Of a stretch of DNA of 33,524 nt, positions 16,599 through 25,107 are shown piece after piece. Source of the DNA: an uncultured Clostridia bacterium (GTDB taxonomy: Bacteria; Bacillota; Clostridia; TANB77; CAG-508). The stretch's first letter is position 1. Every line of letters begins with the position of its first letter. Location of the stretch: assembly GCA_947623865.1 (NCBI GenBank), contig CANQIC010000016.1:1-33524 (forward strand). The letters run 5' to 3'. The translations under genes and the position numbers were made by a program. A model generated the notes under the pieces. That model was not told where the DNA came from, made no database searches, and saw only the letters and a program-made list of their open reading frames with translations.

Positions 16599-19500
16599 AT
16601 GAGCATGCGATTAATTTATGGACAAGCAGGAACTGGTAAGAGTGAGTTTATCCTGCAAGAAATTAAACAAGATTTACAAAACAATCTGACACAAAAAATA
16701 TATATAATAGTGCCAGAGCAGTTTTCGTATGCAACAGAAAAAAGACTACTAGAAACATTAGAAGAAGGAGCCTCAATAAAGGCAGAAGTTATAAGTTTTA
16801 AAAGGTTAGCACATAGAGTATTTATAGAGGTTCGGAGGAATAAGTGAAGTTAATTTATCTAAAACAGGAAAAACTATGCTTGTAAAATACATATTAGAAA
16901 AAAACAAAAAAAACTTAAATTTTTTAGGAAAAACAGGAGATATAGATTTAATATTAAGAAGTATAACAGAATTTAAGAAACACTGTGTGAGTGTAGAAGC
17001 ATTAGAAGAACAAATATGTAGAACAGATGATGAATATTTGAAATTAAAACTAAAGGATATAAGTAAAATATATGCAAAATATGAAAAAACTATTATAGGA
17101 AGCTATATAGATGAAGATGATATACTTACAATGCTTGCAAATAAAATAAGTAAAAGTAAGATGTTCGATGATAGTAAAATATATATAGATGAATTTTCGG
17201 GATTTACTGAGCAAGAATATAATATTATTGAAGAGATTTTAAAAAAGGCAAATCAAGTAAGTATAACAATATGTACAGATAGTTTAAGAGAGGGAAATGA
17301 TCCAGATAATGATGTATTCTATTCAAACAAACAAGTTATAAAAAAATTAGTAGATTGTTCGAGAAATGCAAAAACAAAACTAGAAAAGCCAGTAGAATTA
17401 AATAAAAATTTTAGATTTAAAAATGAAGAATTAAAACATTTAGAAAAAAATATATATAATCCAATATATCAAAAGTATAATAATGAAATAAAGCATATAC
17501 ATCTTGAGCTTTGCACGAATCCTTATACAGAAGTAGAAAAACTAGCAAAAAATATAATTAGATTAGTAAGAGATGAAAATATAAGATTTAGAGATATTTC
17601 TGTACTTACAAAGAATGTAGAAGACTATACAGGAGCCATAAAAGCAGTTTTTCCAAAATTTGATATACCAGTATTTATAGATAATAATAAAGAATTGAAT
17701 GATAATATTTTAGTAAAATATGTTCTTGCAATATTTGAAGTGTTTGCAAAAAACTGGTCATCTGATTCAGTATGGAGTTATATAAAAACAGGATTTACTA
17801 GAATAGAAAAAAAAGATATATACATGCTAGAAAACTATTGTAAGAAATGGGGAATTAGAGGGAATAAATGGTATAAGGAAGATTGGAATTATGATTCATT
17901 AAATATGGATATAGAACATTTAAATGAATTAAGGAAAGAAATTGTAAATCCTTTAATAGACTTAAAGAAAAAGATGGAAAAACAAAAGACAGCAAAAGAA
18001 ATTACTACAAAACTATATGAATTTTTAGAAGAAAATAATATAAAGCAAAGCTTGCAAGAAAAAATACAAAACTTAAGCTCTAATGATGAAATTAAATATG
18101 CAAATGAGTATTCTAGTTGTTGGAATATAATGATGGAAATTTTAGATGAGATAAATCTAGTATTTGGAGACCAAAGAATTACTTTTGAAGACTATAGAGA
18201 AATATTAAAATCAGGTTTAGAAGTAAGTTCATTTGGAGAAATACCTGAAAGTCTTGACCAAATAATAATTGGAGATGTAGAGAGGTCTAGAAATCATAAA
18301 GTACATACACTATTTATATTAGGTTTAAATGATGGGGTATTTCCAACTACAAATTTTGCAGAAGGATTTTTAAATGATAAAGATAGAGAATACTTAAAAG
18401 AAAATGGAATTGAACTCGCAAAAGGGACACTAGAAAATATTTACGAAGATAGATTTAATATTTATAAAGCATTTACTACAGCGGAGAATGATATTTATTT
18501 ATCATATATTTCATCAGACAAAGAAGGAAAAGCAGTAAGAGCATCAACACTAATTACAAAAATAAAAAAAATATTTCCTAAGTTAATTGAAGAAAGTAGT
18601 GTAATAGAAGATAAATCATATATAAGTATGCCAAAACAAACTTATAGAGACCTTTTAATTAATATAAGGAATTCCAGAAATGGTGAAAAGATAGATGATA
18701 TCTGGAAAGCTACATATAATTGGTATATAAAAAATAAAGAATGGAGAGAAAAACTTCTAAAATGTATAAAAGGATACGAAGATAAGAAATATACCGAGAA
18801 AGTGTCAGAAAATAATATAAAAAGATTATATGGTAATATACTTAAAACTAGTGTATCAAGATTAGAACAATACAGGAAATGTCCATTTTCTTTCCACTTG
18901 AAATATGGATTAAAATTAAAAGAAAAAGAGGATTTAAAAATAAAACCTATTGATACAGGATCATTTATGCATGATATAATAGATACATTCTTTGAAAATG
19001 TAAAAGACATTAAAAATATTAGTGACGAAGAAATAGAAAAAGAAGTACATCAAATTATAAATGAAAAGTTAATTTTAAGTAAAAATTACATTTTTACAAG
19101 CACACCAAAATTTGTAGTACTAACAAATAGGCTAAAAAAAGTTATTTTACAATCAGTAAAATATATTGTTTATCAAATTCAAAATGGAGATTTTGAAATA
19201 TTAGGAAATGAATTAGAATTTAAAAAGAGAATAGACAATGTAGAAATTACTGGTAAAATTGATAGATTAGATGGAATGAGTGATGAAAATGGTAAATACA
19301 TTAGAATTATAGATTATAAATCATCTGATAAAAATATAGACTTAAATGAATTAATAACAGGAACTCAAATTCAGCTTATTACATATTTAGACAGCATGAC
19401 AAAAAAAGAAAATGCCGAACCTGCAGCGATGCTTTACTTTAGCTTAATTGATCCAGTTATAAAATCAAGTAAAAATAAATCAGATGAAGAAATAAAAGAA

Positions 19501-19887
19501 GAATTAAAAAAGAAATTCAGAATGAATGGAATGATTTTAGCAGATATAGAGATAATCAAAAAAATGGATAAAACATTAGAAAAAGGTTCATCAAATAGCA
19601 TTCCTGTTTACCTAGACAAAGACGGTAATATAAGTAAATCAAGATCAAATACAATTACAAAAGATGAATTTACTAAATTACAACAAACTGCAGAAAAGGT
19701 AATAAAACAAATTGCAAAAGAAATATTAGAAGGAAATATTGATATTAAACCAGCATATTACAAAAAGAATAAGACAGACACATGTAAATATTGTGAATAT
19801 AAATCTATTTGTGGATTTAATCCAAAAGTACATAATTATTTATATATAGAAAACAAAACAAAAGAAGAAATATTAGAAAAATTGTAA
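16599..19887 (+). CDS. addB: ATP-dependent helicase/nuclease subunit AddB, joined through a CGGA site
   Basis: AddB partners AddA in double-strand break processing (RecBCD counterpart). Two ORFs (ending 16847, and 16876-19887) join when CGGA at 16833-16836 is read as Gly: AHRVFIEV-G-GISEVNLSKTGKTML matches the conserved RVFxEVGG...LSxxGK block. Walker A is IYGQAGTGKSEF. The C-terminal nuclease has DRLDGM and IIDYKSSDK, and four cysteines (YRKCPFSFHLKYG, then CKYCEYKSIC) for the AddB Fe-S cluster. 3289 nt = 1096 codons + 1, 1095 residues. The start is uncertain: ATG 16599 or 16605 gives the family-like MRLIYGQAGTGKS, while a TTG at 16569 is also in frame. addA is not in the window. Confidence 0.95.
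16833..16836 (+). other. CGGA quadruplet / +1 frameshift site 8 (addB)
   Basis: GAG GTT [CGGA] GGA ATA: gives EVGGIS, conserved in AddB. Residue 79 from ATG 16599. Triplet reading would end the 1095-residue protein at about 82 residues. Confidence 0.96.
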
Positions 19888-19903
19888 TTAAAATTGGTGC
19901 ATT

Positions 19904-19934
19904 GGTGCAAAAGGGGCCAGGCCCCTTTTGCACC
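19904..19934. repeat. Perfect palindrome between addB and coaD
   Basis: GGTGCAAAAGGGGC (19904-19917), CAG, GCCCCTTTTGCACC (19921-19934). The addB stop just upstream lies in ATTGTAATT, like the ends of the AAATTGTAATTTG elements. Confidence 0.9.
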
Positions 19935-19968
19935 AAAAACAAAAAAAGGGAAAAAAGGGGATATATTT

Positions 19969-20445
19969 ATGGGGATAGTAGGATTTTATGCAGGTTCATT
20001 TGATCCATTTACAAATGGACATTTGCAAATTGTAAAAAAAGCTGCAAAGTGTTTTGATAAGGTAATAGTAGGAATAGGGCATAATATTGAAAAAAAAGAA
20101 AGAATAGACAGAAATAAAATGAAACAGGCAATAGAAAAAGCAATAGAAGAAGAAAAATTAAATAACGTAGAAGTAGTTATTTATGAGGGTCTTACGGTAG
20201 ATAAAGCAAAAGAATGTAAAGCCAATATTTTAATTAGAGGACTAAGAAACGGTACAGATTATGAATATGAAGAAAACATATCAGCGATAAATGAAAAAAT
20301 GGCTAATATGGATACATGCTATTTTAGAGCTGGAGATTTAGGTTATTTATCATCTAGTATTGTTATGGAATTATATATTAATAATAAAGAAATAGATAAA
20401 TATGTACCAAGAGCAATAGCAGAATTGTTGAATTCATTGAGATAA
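19969..20445 (+). CDS. coaD: Phosphopantetheine adenylyltransferase
   Basis: Penultimate step of coenzyme A synthesis (4'-phosphopantetheine + ATP to dephospho-CoA). The 158-residue protein shows GFYAGSFDPFTNGHLQIV (the nucleotidyltransferase TxGH-type motif, here NGH), RGLRNGTDYEYE, INEKM and SSSIVMELY, all PPAT landmarks. I chose ATG 19969 because GGGG lies 8 nt upstream and the family starts here; a longer in-frame reading to 19894 runs through the palindrome and is not credible. Its TAA stop falls inside the next repeat element. The next gene, coaE-pgeF, catalyses the following step. Confidence 0.96.
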   Translation: MGIVGFYAGSFDPFTNGHLQIVKKAAKCFDKVIVGIGHNIEKKERIDRNKMKQAIEKAIEEEKLNNVEVVIYEGLTVDKAKECKANILIRGLRNGTDYEYEENISAINEKMANMDTCYFRAGDLGYLSSSIVMELYINNKEIDKYVPRAIAELLNSLR

Positions 20446-20559
20446 ATTGTAATTTGTTTGTGAGAGGAAAATCCTAGGGACTGTCCCTAAAAATCACCAA
20501 TTTTGGGGATTTTTGGGACTGTCCTGAATTTTCCGAACATGAAACAAACAACAATTTAT
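20443..20559. repeat. Palindromic MITE-like element, copy A
   Basis: 117 nt, bounded by TAAATTGTAATTTGTTTG and CAAACAACAATTTAT, with an inner GGGACTGTCCCT ... GGGACTGTCC module. It supplies the coaD stop codon. It is nearly identical to the reverse complement of 24963-25080. Confidence 0.9.
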
Positions 20560-20585
20560 TAATAAATAAAAAAGGAAGGGTTTTT

Positions 20586-22029
20586 ATGATAATTGGTATA
20601 ACAGGAAATTCAGGAAGTGGCAAAACATTAATTTGTAAAGAATTAGTGAAAATGGCAAAAAAGGGGTCTGTCCCCTTTTTTGCCAAAAGAAATGAAATGG
20701 GACAGATTACTTTTGATCCTGTTTTAATAGATGCAGATAAAATTGTAAAAGAAATGTCTATGCAAGGCACAATTTATTTTAAAGAAATTGTGGAAGAATT
20801 TGGCGAAGATATTTTATTAGAAAATGGAGAAATAGATAAAGAAAAGCTTGCAAATATAATATTTACAAATACTGAAAAGAGAGAGAGTTTAAATTTACTT
20901 ACATTTAAGTATGTAGTAGATGAAATAAAAAGAAAAGTAAATTTAAGTAAAAGCAAAACAGTTATAATTGATGCTCCACTTTTGATAGAAAGTGGGTTAA
21001 ATAAAATATGTGATGTAGTCATATCAGTAATTGCAGATGAAAATGTAAAAATAGAAAGAATTTGCAAAAGAGATAATATAGATGAAAATCTTGCAAGAGC
21101 TAGAATAAAATCCCAACCTAACGATGATTTTTATATAAAAAACTCTAACTATGTAATTGTAAATAATGATAATTCTAATCTAGAAAAACAAGTAAATAGT
21201 ATAAAAGAAATATTAGAAAGTGAAATCATAAAAAGTAAAGAAATTGTAGTTATTCAAGATAGAGATGTAAAAATTTTAAAATTTAAAAAACTATTAGAAT
21301 ATGGCAATATTTTAGAACACGCATTTACATTAAAACCACTTGATTTTGGAAGTAATGATACATATAAAGAGATAAAAGAAAAAGCAGATAATAACTATAA
21401 ATCAGTATGTGAATTATTAGGTTTAAACAGCAAAAATATAATAAGACCATATCAAACACATACGAATAATATAAAAGAATTAAGTAAAGAAACACGGAAT
21501 TTTTAATGAAGAATTTATAGATATAGATGGATTAATTACAAAAGAGAAAGATAGAGTGCTATCTCTAACATTTGCAGATTGCACACCTTTATACCTATTT
21601 GATGAAAATAAGAAGATTATTGGAAATATTCATTCAGGTTGGCAAGGAACAACAAAAAAGATAGCAAAAAAGGCAATACAATTTATGAAAGAAAAGTATA
21701 ATTGTAACCCAAAAGATATTATATGTGTAATTGGACCAACAATAAGAAAATGCCATTTTGAAGTAAAACAAGACGTGAGAGATATATTCTATAAAGAATT
21801 TAGTTATATGAATAATATAAATGATATAATAGAATTTAGCGAAGAGACAAAAAGTTATTTTATAGATACTGTAGAAATTAATAAAAATTTGCTTCGAGAG
21901 GAAGGAATATTAGAAGAAAATATTATAGATAGCAAAATATGTACAGTATGCGATAGTAATATAATTCATTCATATAGAAAAGAAGGAGAAGAAGCGGGAA
22001 GAAACACAGCATTAATTAGTTTAATATAA
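20586..22029 (+). CDS. coaE: Dephospho-CoA kinase fused to a PgeF/YlmD laccase-domain protein, joined through a CGGA site
   Basis: Residues 1-~215 are CoaE (final CoA step): P-loop GITGNSGSGKT, DADKIVKEM, IDAPLLIESGL and RICKRDN. The chain continues without stop or start codon into a PgeF/DUF152 domain, a family of multicopper-oxidase-like or purine nucleoside-active proteins: FADCTPLYLFD, HSGWQGTTKKIA, GPTIRKCHFEV and CDSNIIHSYRKEG...GRNTALI. The PgeF part is split by CGGA at 21495-21498; reading it as one residue gives LSKET-G-IFNEEFIDIDGLIT. 1444 nt = 481 codons + 1, 480 residues. After the first helix of CoaE there is an in-frame insertion, KKGSVPFFAK, encoded by a palindrome. GGAAGG precedes the ATG. 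The fusion is clear in sequence; its functional logic is unknown. Confidence 0.88.
20654..20684. repeat. Palindrome inside the coaE coding sequence
   Basis: GGCAAAAAAGGGG (20654-20666), TCTGT, CCCCTTTTTTGCC (20672-20684). It is in frame and adds about 10-18 residues between the CoaE P-loop helix and the IDADKI strand. Confidence 0.88.
21495..21498 (+). other. CGGA quadruplet / +1 frameshift site 9 (coaE-pgeF)
   Basis: GAA ACA [CGGA] ATT TTT: triplet reading stops three codons later, quadruplet reading continues into DGLIT and the PgeF catalytic region. Residue 304. Confidence 0.94.
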
Positions 22030-22038
22030 AAATAAAAA

Positions 22039-22065
22039 CCTGCTTCTTATAAAAGAAGCAGGAGA
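22039..22065 (-). terminator. Terminator of the Cys-rich microprotein gene
   Basis: CCTGCTTCTT / AAGAAGCAGG with a 4-nt loop. On the minus strand it is followed by a T-rich run. It sits between two converging genes. Confidence 0.75.
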
Positions 22066-22072
22066 AGAAAAA

Positions 22073-22228
22073 CTATTTTTCCTCTTTCTGTTCGGATTGT
22101 GAACCAATAGGACTACTTTTTGTATAAGTACCTTTATCTTGATGTAGTCTATATGGACATTTTCTATCAGGGCAGTCTTCGCATGAACCGAAGCACTCAA
22201 ATTCTGATAAAAAAGTATGCCTTGTCAT
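22073..22228 (-). CDS. Cys-rich 51-residue microprotein
   Basis: The ORF MTRHTFLSEFECFGSCEDC then PDRKCPYRLHQDKGTY has four cysteines in a compact C-x3-C-x2-C-x4-C arrangement (ECFGSCEDCPDRKCPYR), suggesting metal or Fe-S binding. An AAAGGGG ribosome binding site lies 10 nt before the ATG at 22228 and its own terminator follows. I do not recognise a named family, although short CxxxCxxC proteins are common in Clostridia. It lies between coaE-pgeF and a uracil-DNA glycosylase whose N-terminus carries a similar CRDCTKCKLC cluster; whether this is meaningful is unknown. Confidence 0.72.
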   Translation of the reverse strand: MTRHTFLSEFECFGSCEDCPDRKCPYRLHQDKGTYTKSSPIGSQSEQKEEK

Positions 22229-22330
22229 TGGTTTACACCCCTTTCAAAATAGTATAGACTTTGCTATTCTGACCATATAAAAATTATAACATAATCAACG
22301 TAAAAATACAAGAAAAGTGAGGGATAAGAT

Positions 22331-22864
22331 ATGTACGATAATTGGGAAAAATTAGAAAAAGATTGTAGAGATTGCACTAAATGTAAATTATGTAATAACA
22401 GACATAATGTTGTAATAGGTACAGGAAATAAAAATGCAAGAATAATGTTTATAGGAGAAGGACCAGGAGCAGACGAAGATATTAAAGGCATTCCATTTGT
22501 AGGAAAAGCTGGTAAGCTTATGGATAAGGCATTTCAAGGGGTAGGAATAAAAAGAGAAGAAGTATATATAGCAAATATAGTAAAATGTAGACCACCTAAC
22601 AATAGAAATCCAGAAAAGGATGAAGCACAAGCTTGCAAAGAATATATAGATTCACAAATAAAATTAGTGAATCCAGGAATAATTGTATTACTAGGAAGTG
22701 TTGCTCTAAAGAATATATTAGGTGAACAATATGGAATAACAGCAAGCAGAGGTAAATGGTTTGAAAAAGATGGAATAAAATATATGCCAACATTCCATCC
22801 AGCAGCATTATTAAGAGATGAAACAAAAAAAATAGACTTTTGGAATGATTTAGAAAAATTGTAA
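22331..22864 (+). CDS. Family 4 uracil-DNA glycosylase
   Basis: Removes uracil from DNA. The 177-residue protein has the Fe-S cysteines of family 4 (DCTKCKLC near the N-terminus, QACKEYI in the middle; the fourth Cys would be in IVKCRPPNN). Motif 1 is FIGEGPGADEDIKGIPFVG, and the C-terminal motif is FHPAALLRDE. GGGA precedes the ATG. Its TAA stop lies in AAATTGTAATTTG, the edge of a repeat element. It extends the DNA-repair content of this region (alkD, ogg, addB). Confidence 0.94.
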   Translation: MYDNWEKLEKDCRDCTKCKLCNNRHNVVIGTGNKNARIMFIGEGPGADEDIKGIPFVGKAGKLMDKAFQGVGIKREEVYIANIVKCRPPNNRNPEKDEAQACKEYIDSQIKLVNPGIIVLLGSVALKNILGEQYGITASRGKWFEKDGIKYMPTFHPAALLRDETKKIDFWNDLEKL

Positions 22865-22993
22865 TTTGTAGGATTAAATTTATTGAAAACATTGTAGGGG
22901 TCGGTCTTGATCGACCTCTACACACAATATGAAATGGGTGAAAAAGGGGCCAGGCCCCTTTTTCACCCATTTCATACAAACAACAATTTATCT
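22858..22993. repeat. Composite palindromic element after the uracil-DNA glycosylase
   Basis: Starts AAATTGTAATTTGTAG at the stop codon and ends ACAAACAACAATTTATCT. Holds a GTAGGGGTCG / CGACCTCTAC hairpin (~22894-22921, one mismatch) and a perfect 20-bp-arm palindrome (22931-22950 / 22954-22973) with the core AAAAAGGGGCCAGGCCCC. Confidence 0.88.
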
Positions 22994-22997
22994 AAAT

Positions 22998-24125
22998 TTA
23001 TATATTATTAATATTTTGTTCTTCGGAAACATTAAGTCCAAATAATTTTTTTATTTTAATTATAAATGTATTTATTAAAGAAAAGGCATTATTAGTTTTA
23101 TCAACTAGCATAAGACTAGTATTAACATTTTCAAATAAATTAATTTCTCCATATTCTTCTATATATGATTTTTTCTCTTCAATAACATTCATCATATTAC
23201 GATAAAATTCATTGTAAAATGTATATCCTTCAGCAGAGCCAATTATATTTTTATAATTATAAAGTCTACTATTAAAATTTTTTATATCTTCTAAGTTTCT
23301 AATACTATTAAATTCGTTTTTGAAACATTTATGCATAATCAAATTCTGAGTTCTAAAGAATAGTGATTTAATATCTTCCTTAGTTTCATTTATTAATTTA
23401 TTTAATAGTTTAATAGAACTAATTTTATCTGTGTATTGTAATTCACTTGAATAATAGTTCAAGTTGTTTTCTAATGATAATAGCTTATCAAAATTTTTTA
23501 TAAGCATTGAATATGTTTTTTTATCAGATTTTAATATAAATGTATTTTTAAAAACATCATTACTATTTAATGTACTATGATATAAAGGATATGTTCCAGT
23601 AAAATATGATACTTGATTCAAAAGTGCACATTCCAAAGGATAATAATTAGGGCTGATTGTATTTATTAATATTCCATAATATGTTTCATTTGTAGAATCC
23701 ATCATATTTGCTTCTGAAGCCATAAGTTGAACTGCAGCTTCGTTTATAGCAAGCCCTGTATTAGATGAAAGAGTGTATAATCCCATTCTAGATACATTGT
23801 TATTGTAATCGCGAAGTTCCTGAATATAATGTATACATTCGTGAACAGCAAGTGTTGACATTTCATCAATGTCTGCTGTTTCATTAAAATATATAGAATT
23901 ATCTTTATAAAAATACTTAGCACCAGAAGAATCTTTAGGCATTTTTGCAACATACATGTTAAGCCTTGAAAGAGACTCAAACAGCTCGCTTTTATTTAAA
24001 TTGTGTTCAGGAAAAGCGAGACATAGTTTACTGGCAACATTAATTGCAATAGTATTTACTTTTAAGGTATCTAATTGTTCTATAATTTCAATACCTTCTT
24101 TTTTTAACTTTAAATGAGTGCCCAA
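22998..24125 (-). CDS. Hypothetical HExxH (zincin-like) protein
   Basis: A 375-residue protein of no family I recognise. Residues 91-100 are TLAVHECIHY, an HExxH motif, and NEAA (128-131) supplies a possible third ligand Glu about 30 residues later, as in gluzincin-type metallopeptidases. No signal peptide or membrane helix is evident, so a cytoplasmic location is suggested. The C-terminal half is rich in Asn, Lys, Ile and Leu, with helical and perhaps coiled-coil character. The start has a weak GGAG-like site. A second small hypothetical gene lies upstream on the same strand. Protease activity is inference from the motif only. Confidence 0.65.
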   Translation of the reverse strand: MGTHLKLKKEGIEIIEQLDTLKVNTIAINVASKLCLAFPEHNLNKSELFESLSRLNMYVAKMPKDSSGAKYFYKDNSIYFNETADIDEMSTLAVHECIHYIQELRDYNNNVSRMGLYTLSSNTGLAINEAAVQLMASEANMMDSTNETYYGILINTISPNYYPLECALLNQVSYFTGTYPLYHSTLNSNDVFKNTFILKSDKKTYSMLIKNFDKLLSLENNLNYYSSELQYTDKISSIKLLNKLINETKEDIKSLFFRTQNLIMHKCFKNEFNSIRNLEDIKNFNSRLYNYKNIIGSAEGYTFYNEFYRNMMNVIEEKKSYIEEYGEINLFENVNTSLMLVDKTNNAFSLINTFIIKIKKLFGLNVSEEQNINNI

Positions 24126-24225
24126 TTTAAGTTAACTCCTTTATTCTTTAGTATATAAATATTATATAATATAAATATATAAAAAATATTTCATATAGAT
24201 TAAACTTATATTACATTTTAATTAC

Positions 24226-24252
24226 AAAAGACTTCCATAATGGAAGTCTTTT
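24226..24252 (-). terminator. Hairpin terminator after the 175-residue hypothetical gene
   Basis: AAAAGACTTCCA / TGGAAGTCTTTT, perfect 12-bp stem, 3-nt loop, directly after the stop of the upstream minus-strand gene. Confidence 0.75.
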
Positions 24253-24258
24253 TAGTAT

Positions 24259-24786
24259 TTATGAAACTTTTAAAATTCTAAATTTATTTTCTTTTTTCTT
24301 ATATATTTCATACTCATTCATAGCATTATTTAATAGCTCTTTATATGCTATAGAGTTAGGTTTACATTTGATTTTACAAAATGCTTGTATAATAGTAGTG
24401 TTTATTATTTCCCTATTAAATCTAACTATATCAGGGTTTATTATGATTTTAGTTTTTAAACATTTATAGAATTCATTATTTAATCTTTTTATAGAATAGT
24501 CTTCTGGAGCAAATTTTAATATATGTCTTGCAACCTCCATTGCATATTCTATTTCAGTTTCAGCTATTGTATTATATAATTTCTGAATAGCCATATTTAT
24601 TACATCAATATTTTCTATATTTTTATATATTTTAGGTAAAAATAAGTCAATTTCAGTTTCTTTTTTATTTAATTCAACTAAAGAATTATTTGTATATTTA
24701 ATATTTAATTTTAAGCTATTACCTAAAACACTAACTGTTAAATAAGTTTGATTAGTTACCGTTTTTTTAAATTTCAATATGCTCAT
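24259..24786 (-). CDS. Hypothetical 175-residue protein
   Basis: I do not recognise this protein. I chose ATG 24786 (MSILKFKKTVTNQTYLTV) because GGGGG lies 8 nt upstream; the frame is open to 24903, but that extension lacks a ribosome binding site. The first ~60 residues look like beta-strands (TYLTVSVLGNSLKLNIKY), the rest is helical with many Asn, Lys and Ile. No membrane segment or signal peptide. It resembles small phage-like or tail-assembly chaperone-type proteins only in general composition, so I give no function. Same strand as the HExxH gene, with a terminator between. Confidence 0.6.
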   Translation of the reverse strand: MSILKFKKTVTNQTYLTVSVLGNSLKLNIKYTNNSLVELNKKETEIDLFLPKIYKNIENIDVINMAIQKLYNTIAETEIEYAMEVARHILKFAPEDYSIKRLNNEFYKCLKTKIIINPDIVRFNREIINTTIIQAFCKIKCKPNSIAYKELLNNAMNEYEIYKKKENKFRILKVS

Positions 24787-25107
24787 ATATTTACCCCCTA
24801 ACATTTGCAAAGATTTGTATAATATAATAATACTTAACCTATCATACGAATACATGTTTGCTTTCAGTAAAAATATTTTATATTTAACATTTAAAAAAGT
24901 CAATAGGTTTCTTAAATAAATATTGAAAAATTTTTTTAATACTGATAAAATAAACTAAATAGATAAATTGTAATTTGTTTCATGTTCGGAAAATTCAGGA
25001 CAGTCCCAAAAATCCCCAAAATTGGTGATTTTTAGGGACAGTCCCTAGGATTTTCCTCTCACAAACAAATTACAATTTATAACAGAAAATAAATGGAGGA
25101 GAATTAA
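24787..25107. other. 321-nt divergent intergenic region
   Basis: Holds the AT-rich promoter region of the minus-strand hypothetical gene and repeat copy B (24963-25080), then the purD ribosome binding site. No further gene seen. Confidence 0.6.
24963..25080. repeat. Palindromic MITE-like element, copy B (inverted relative to copy A)
   Basis: 118 nt, TAAATTGTAATTTGTTTC to CAAACAAATTACAATTTAT. It is nearly the exact reverse complement of 20443-20559, including the inner GGGACAGTCCCT module. It lies directly before purD. Confidence 0.92.

Noticed and set aside
19894-19968. Extended N-terminus of coaD
   Set aside because: It would encode the palindrome as protein, lacks a ribosome binding site and is not found in the PPAT family; ATG 19969 fits better.
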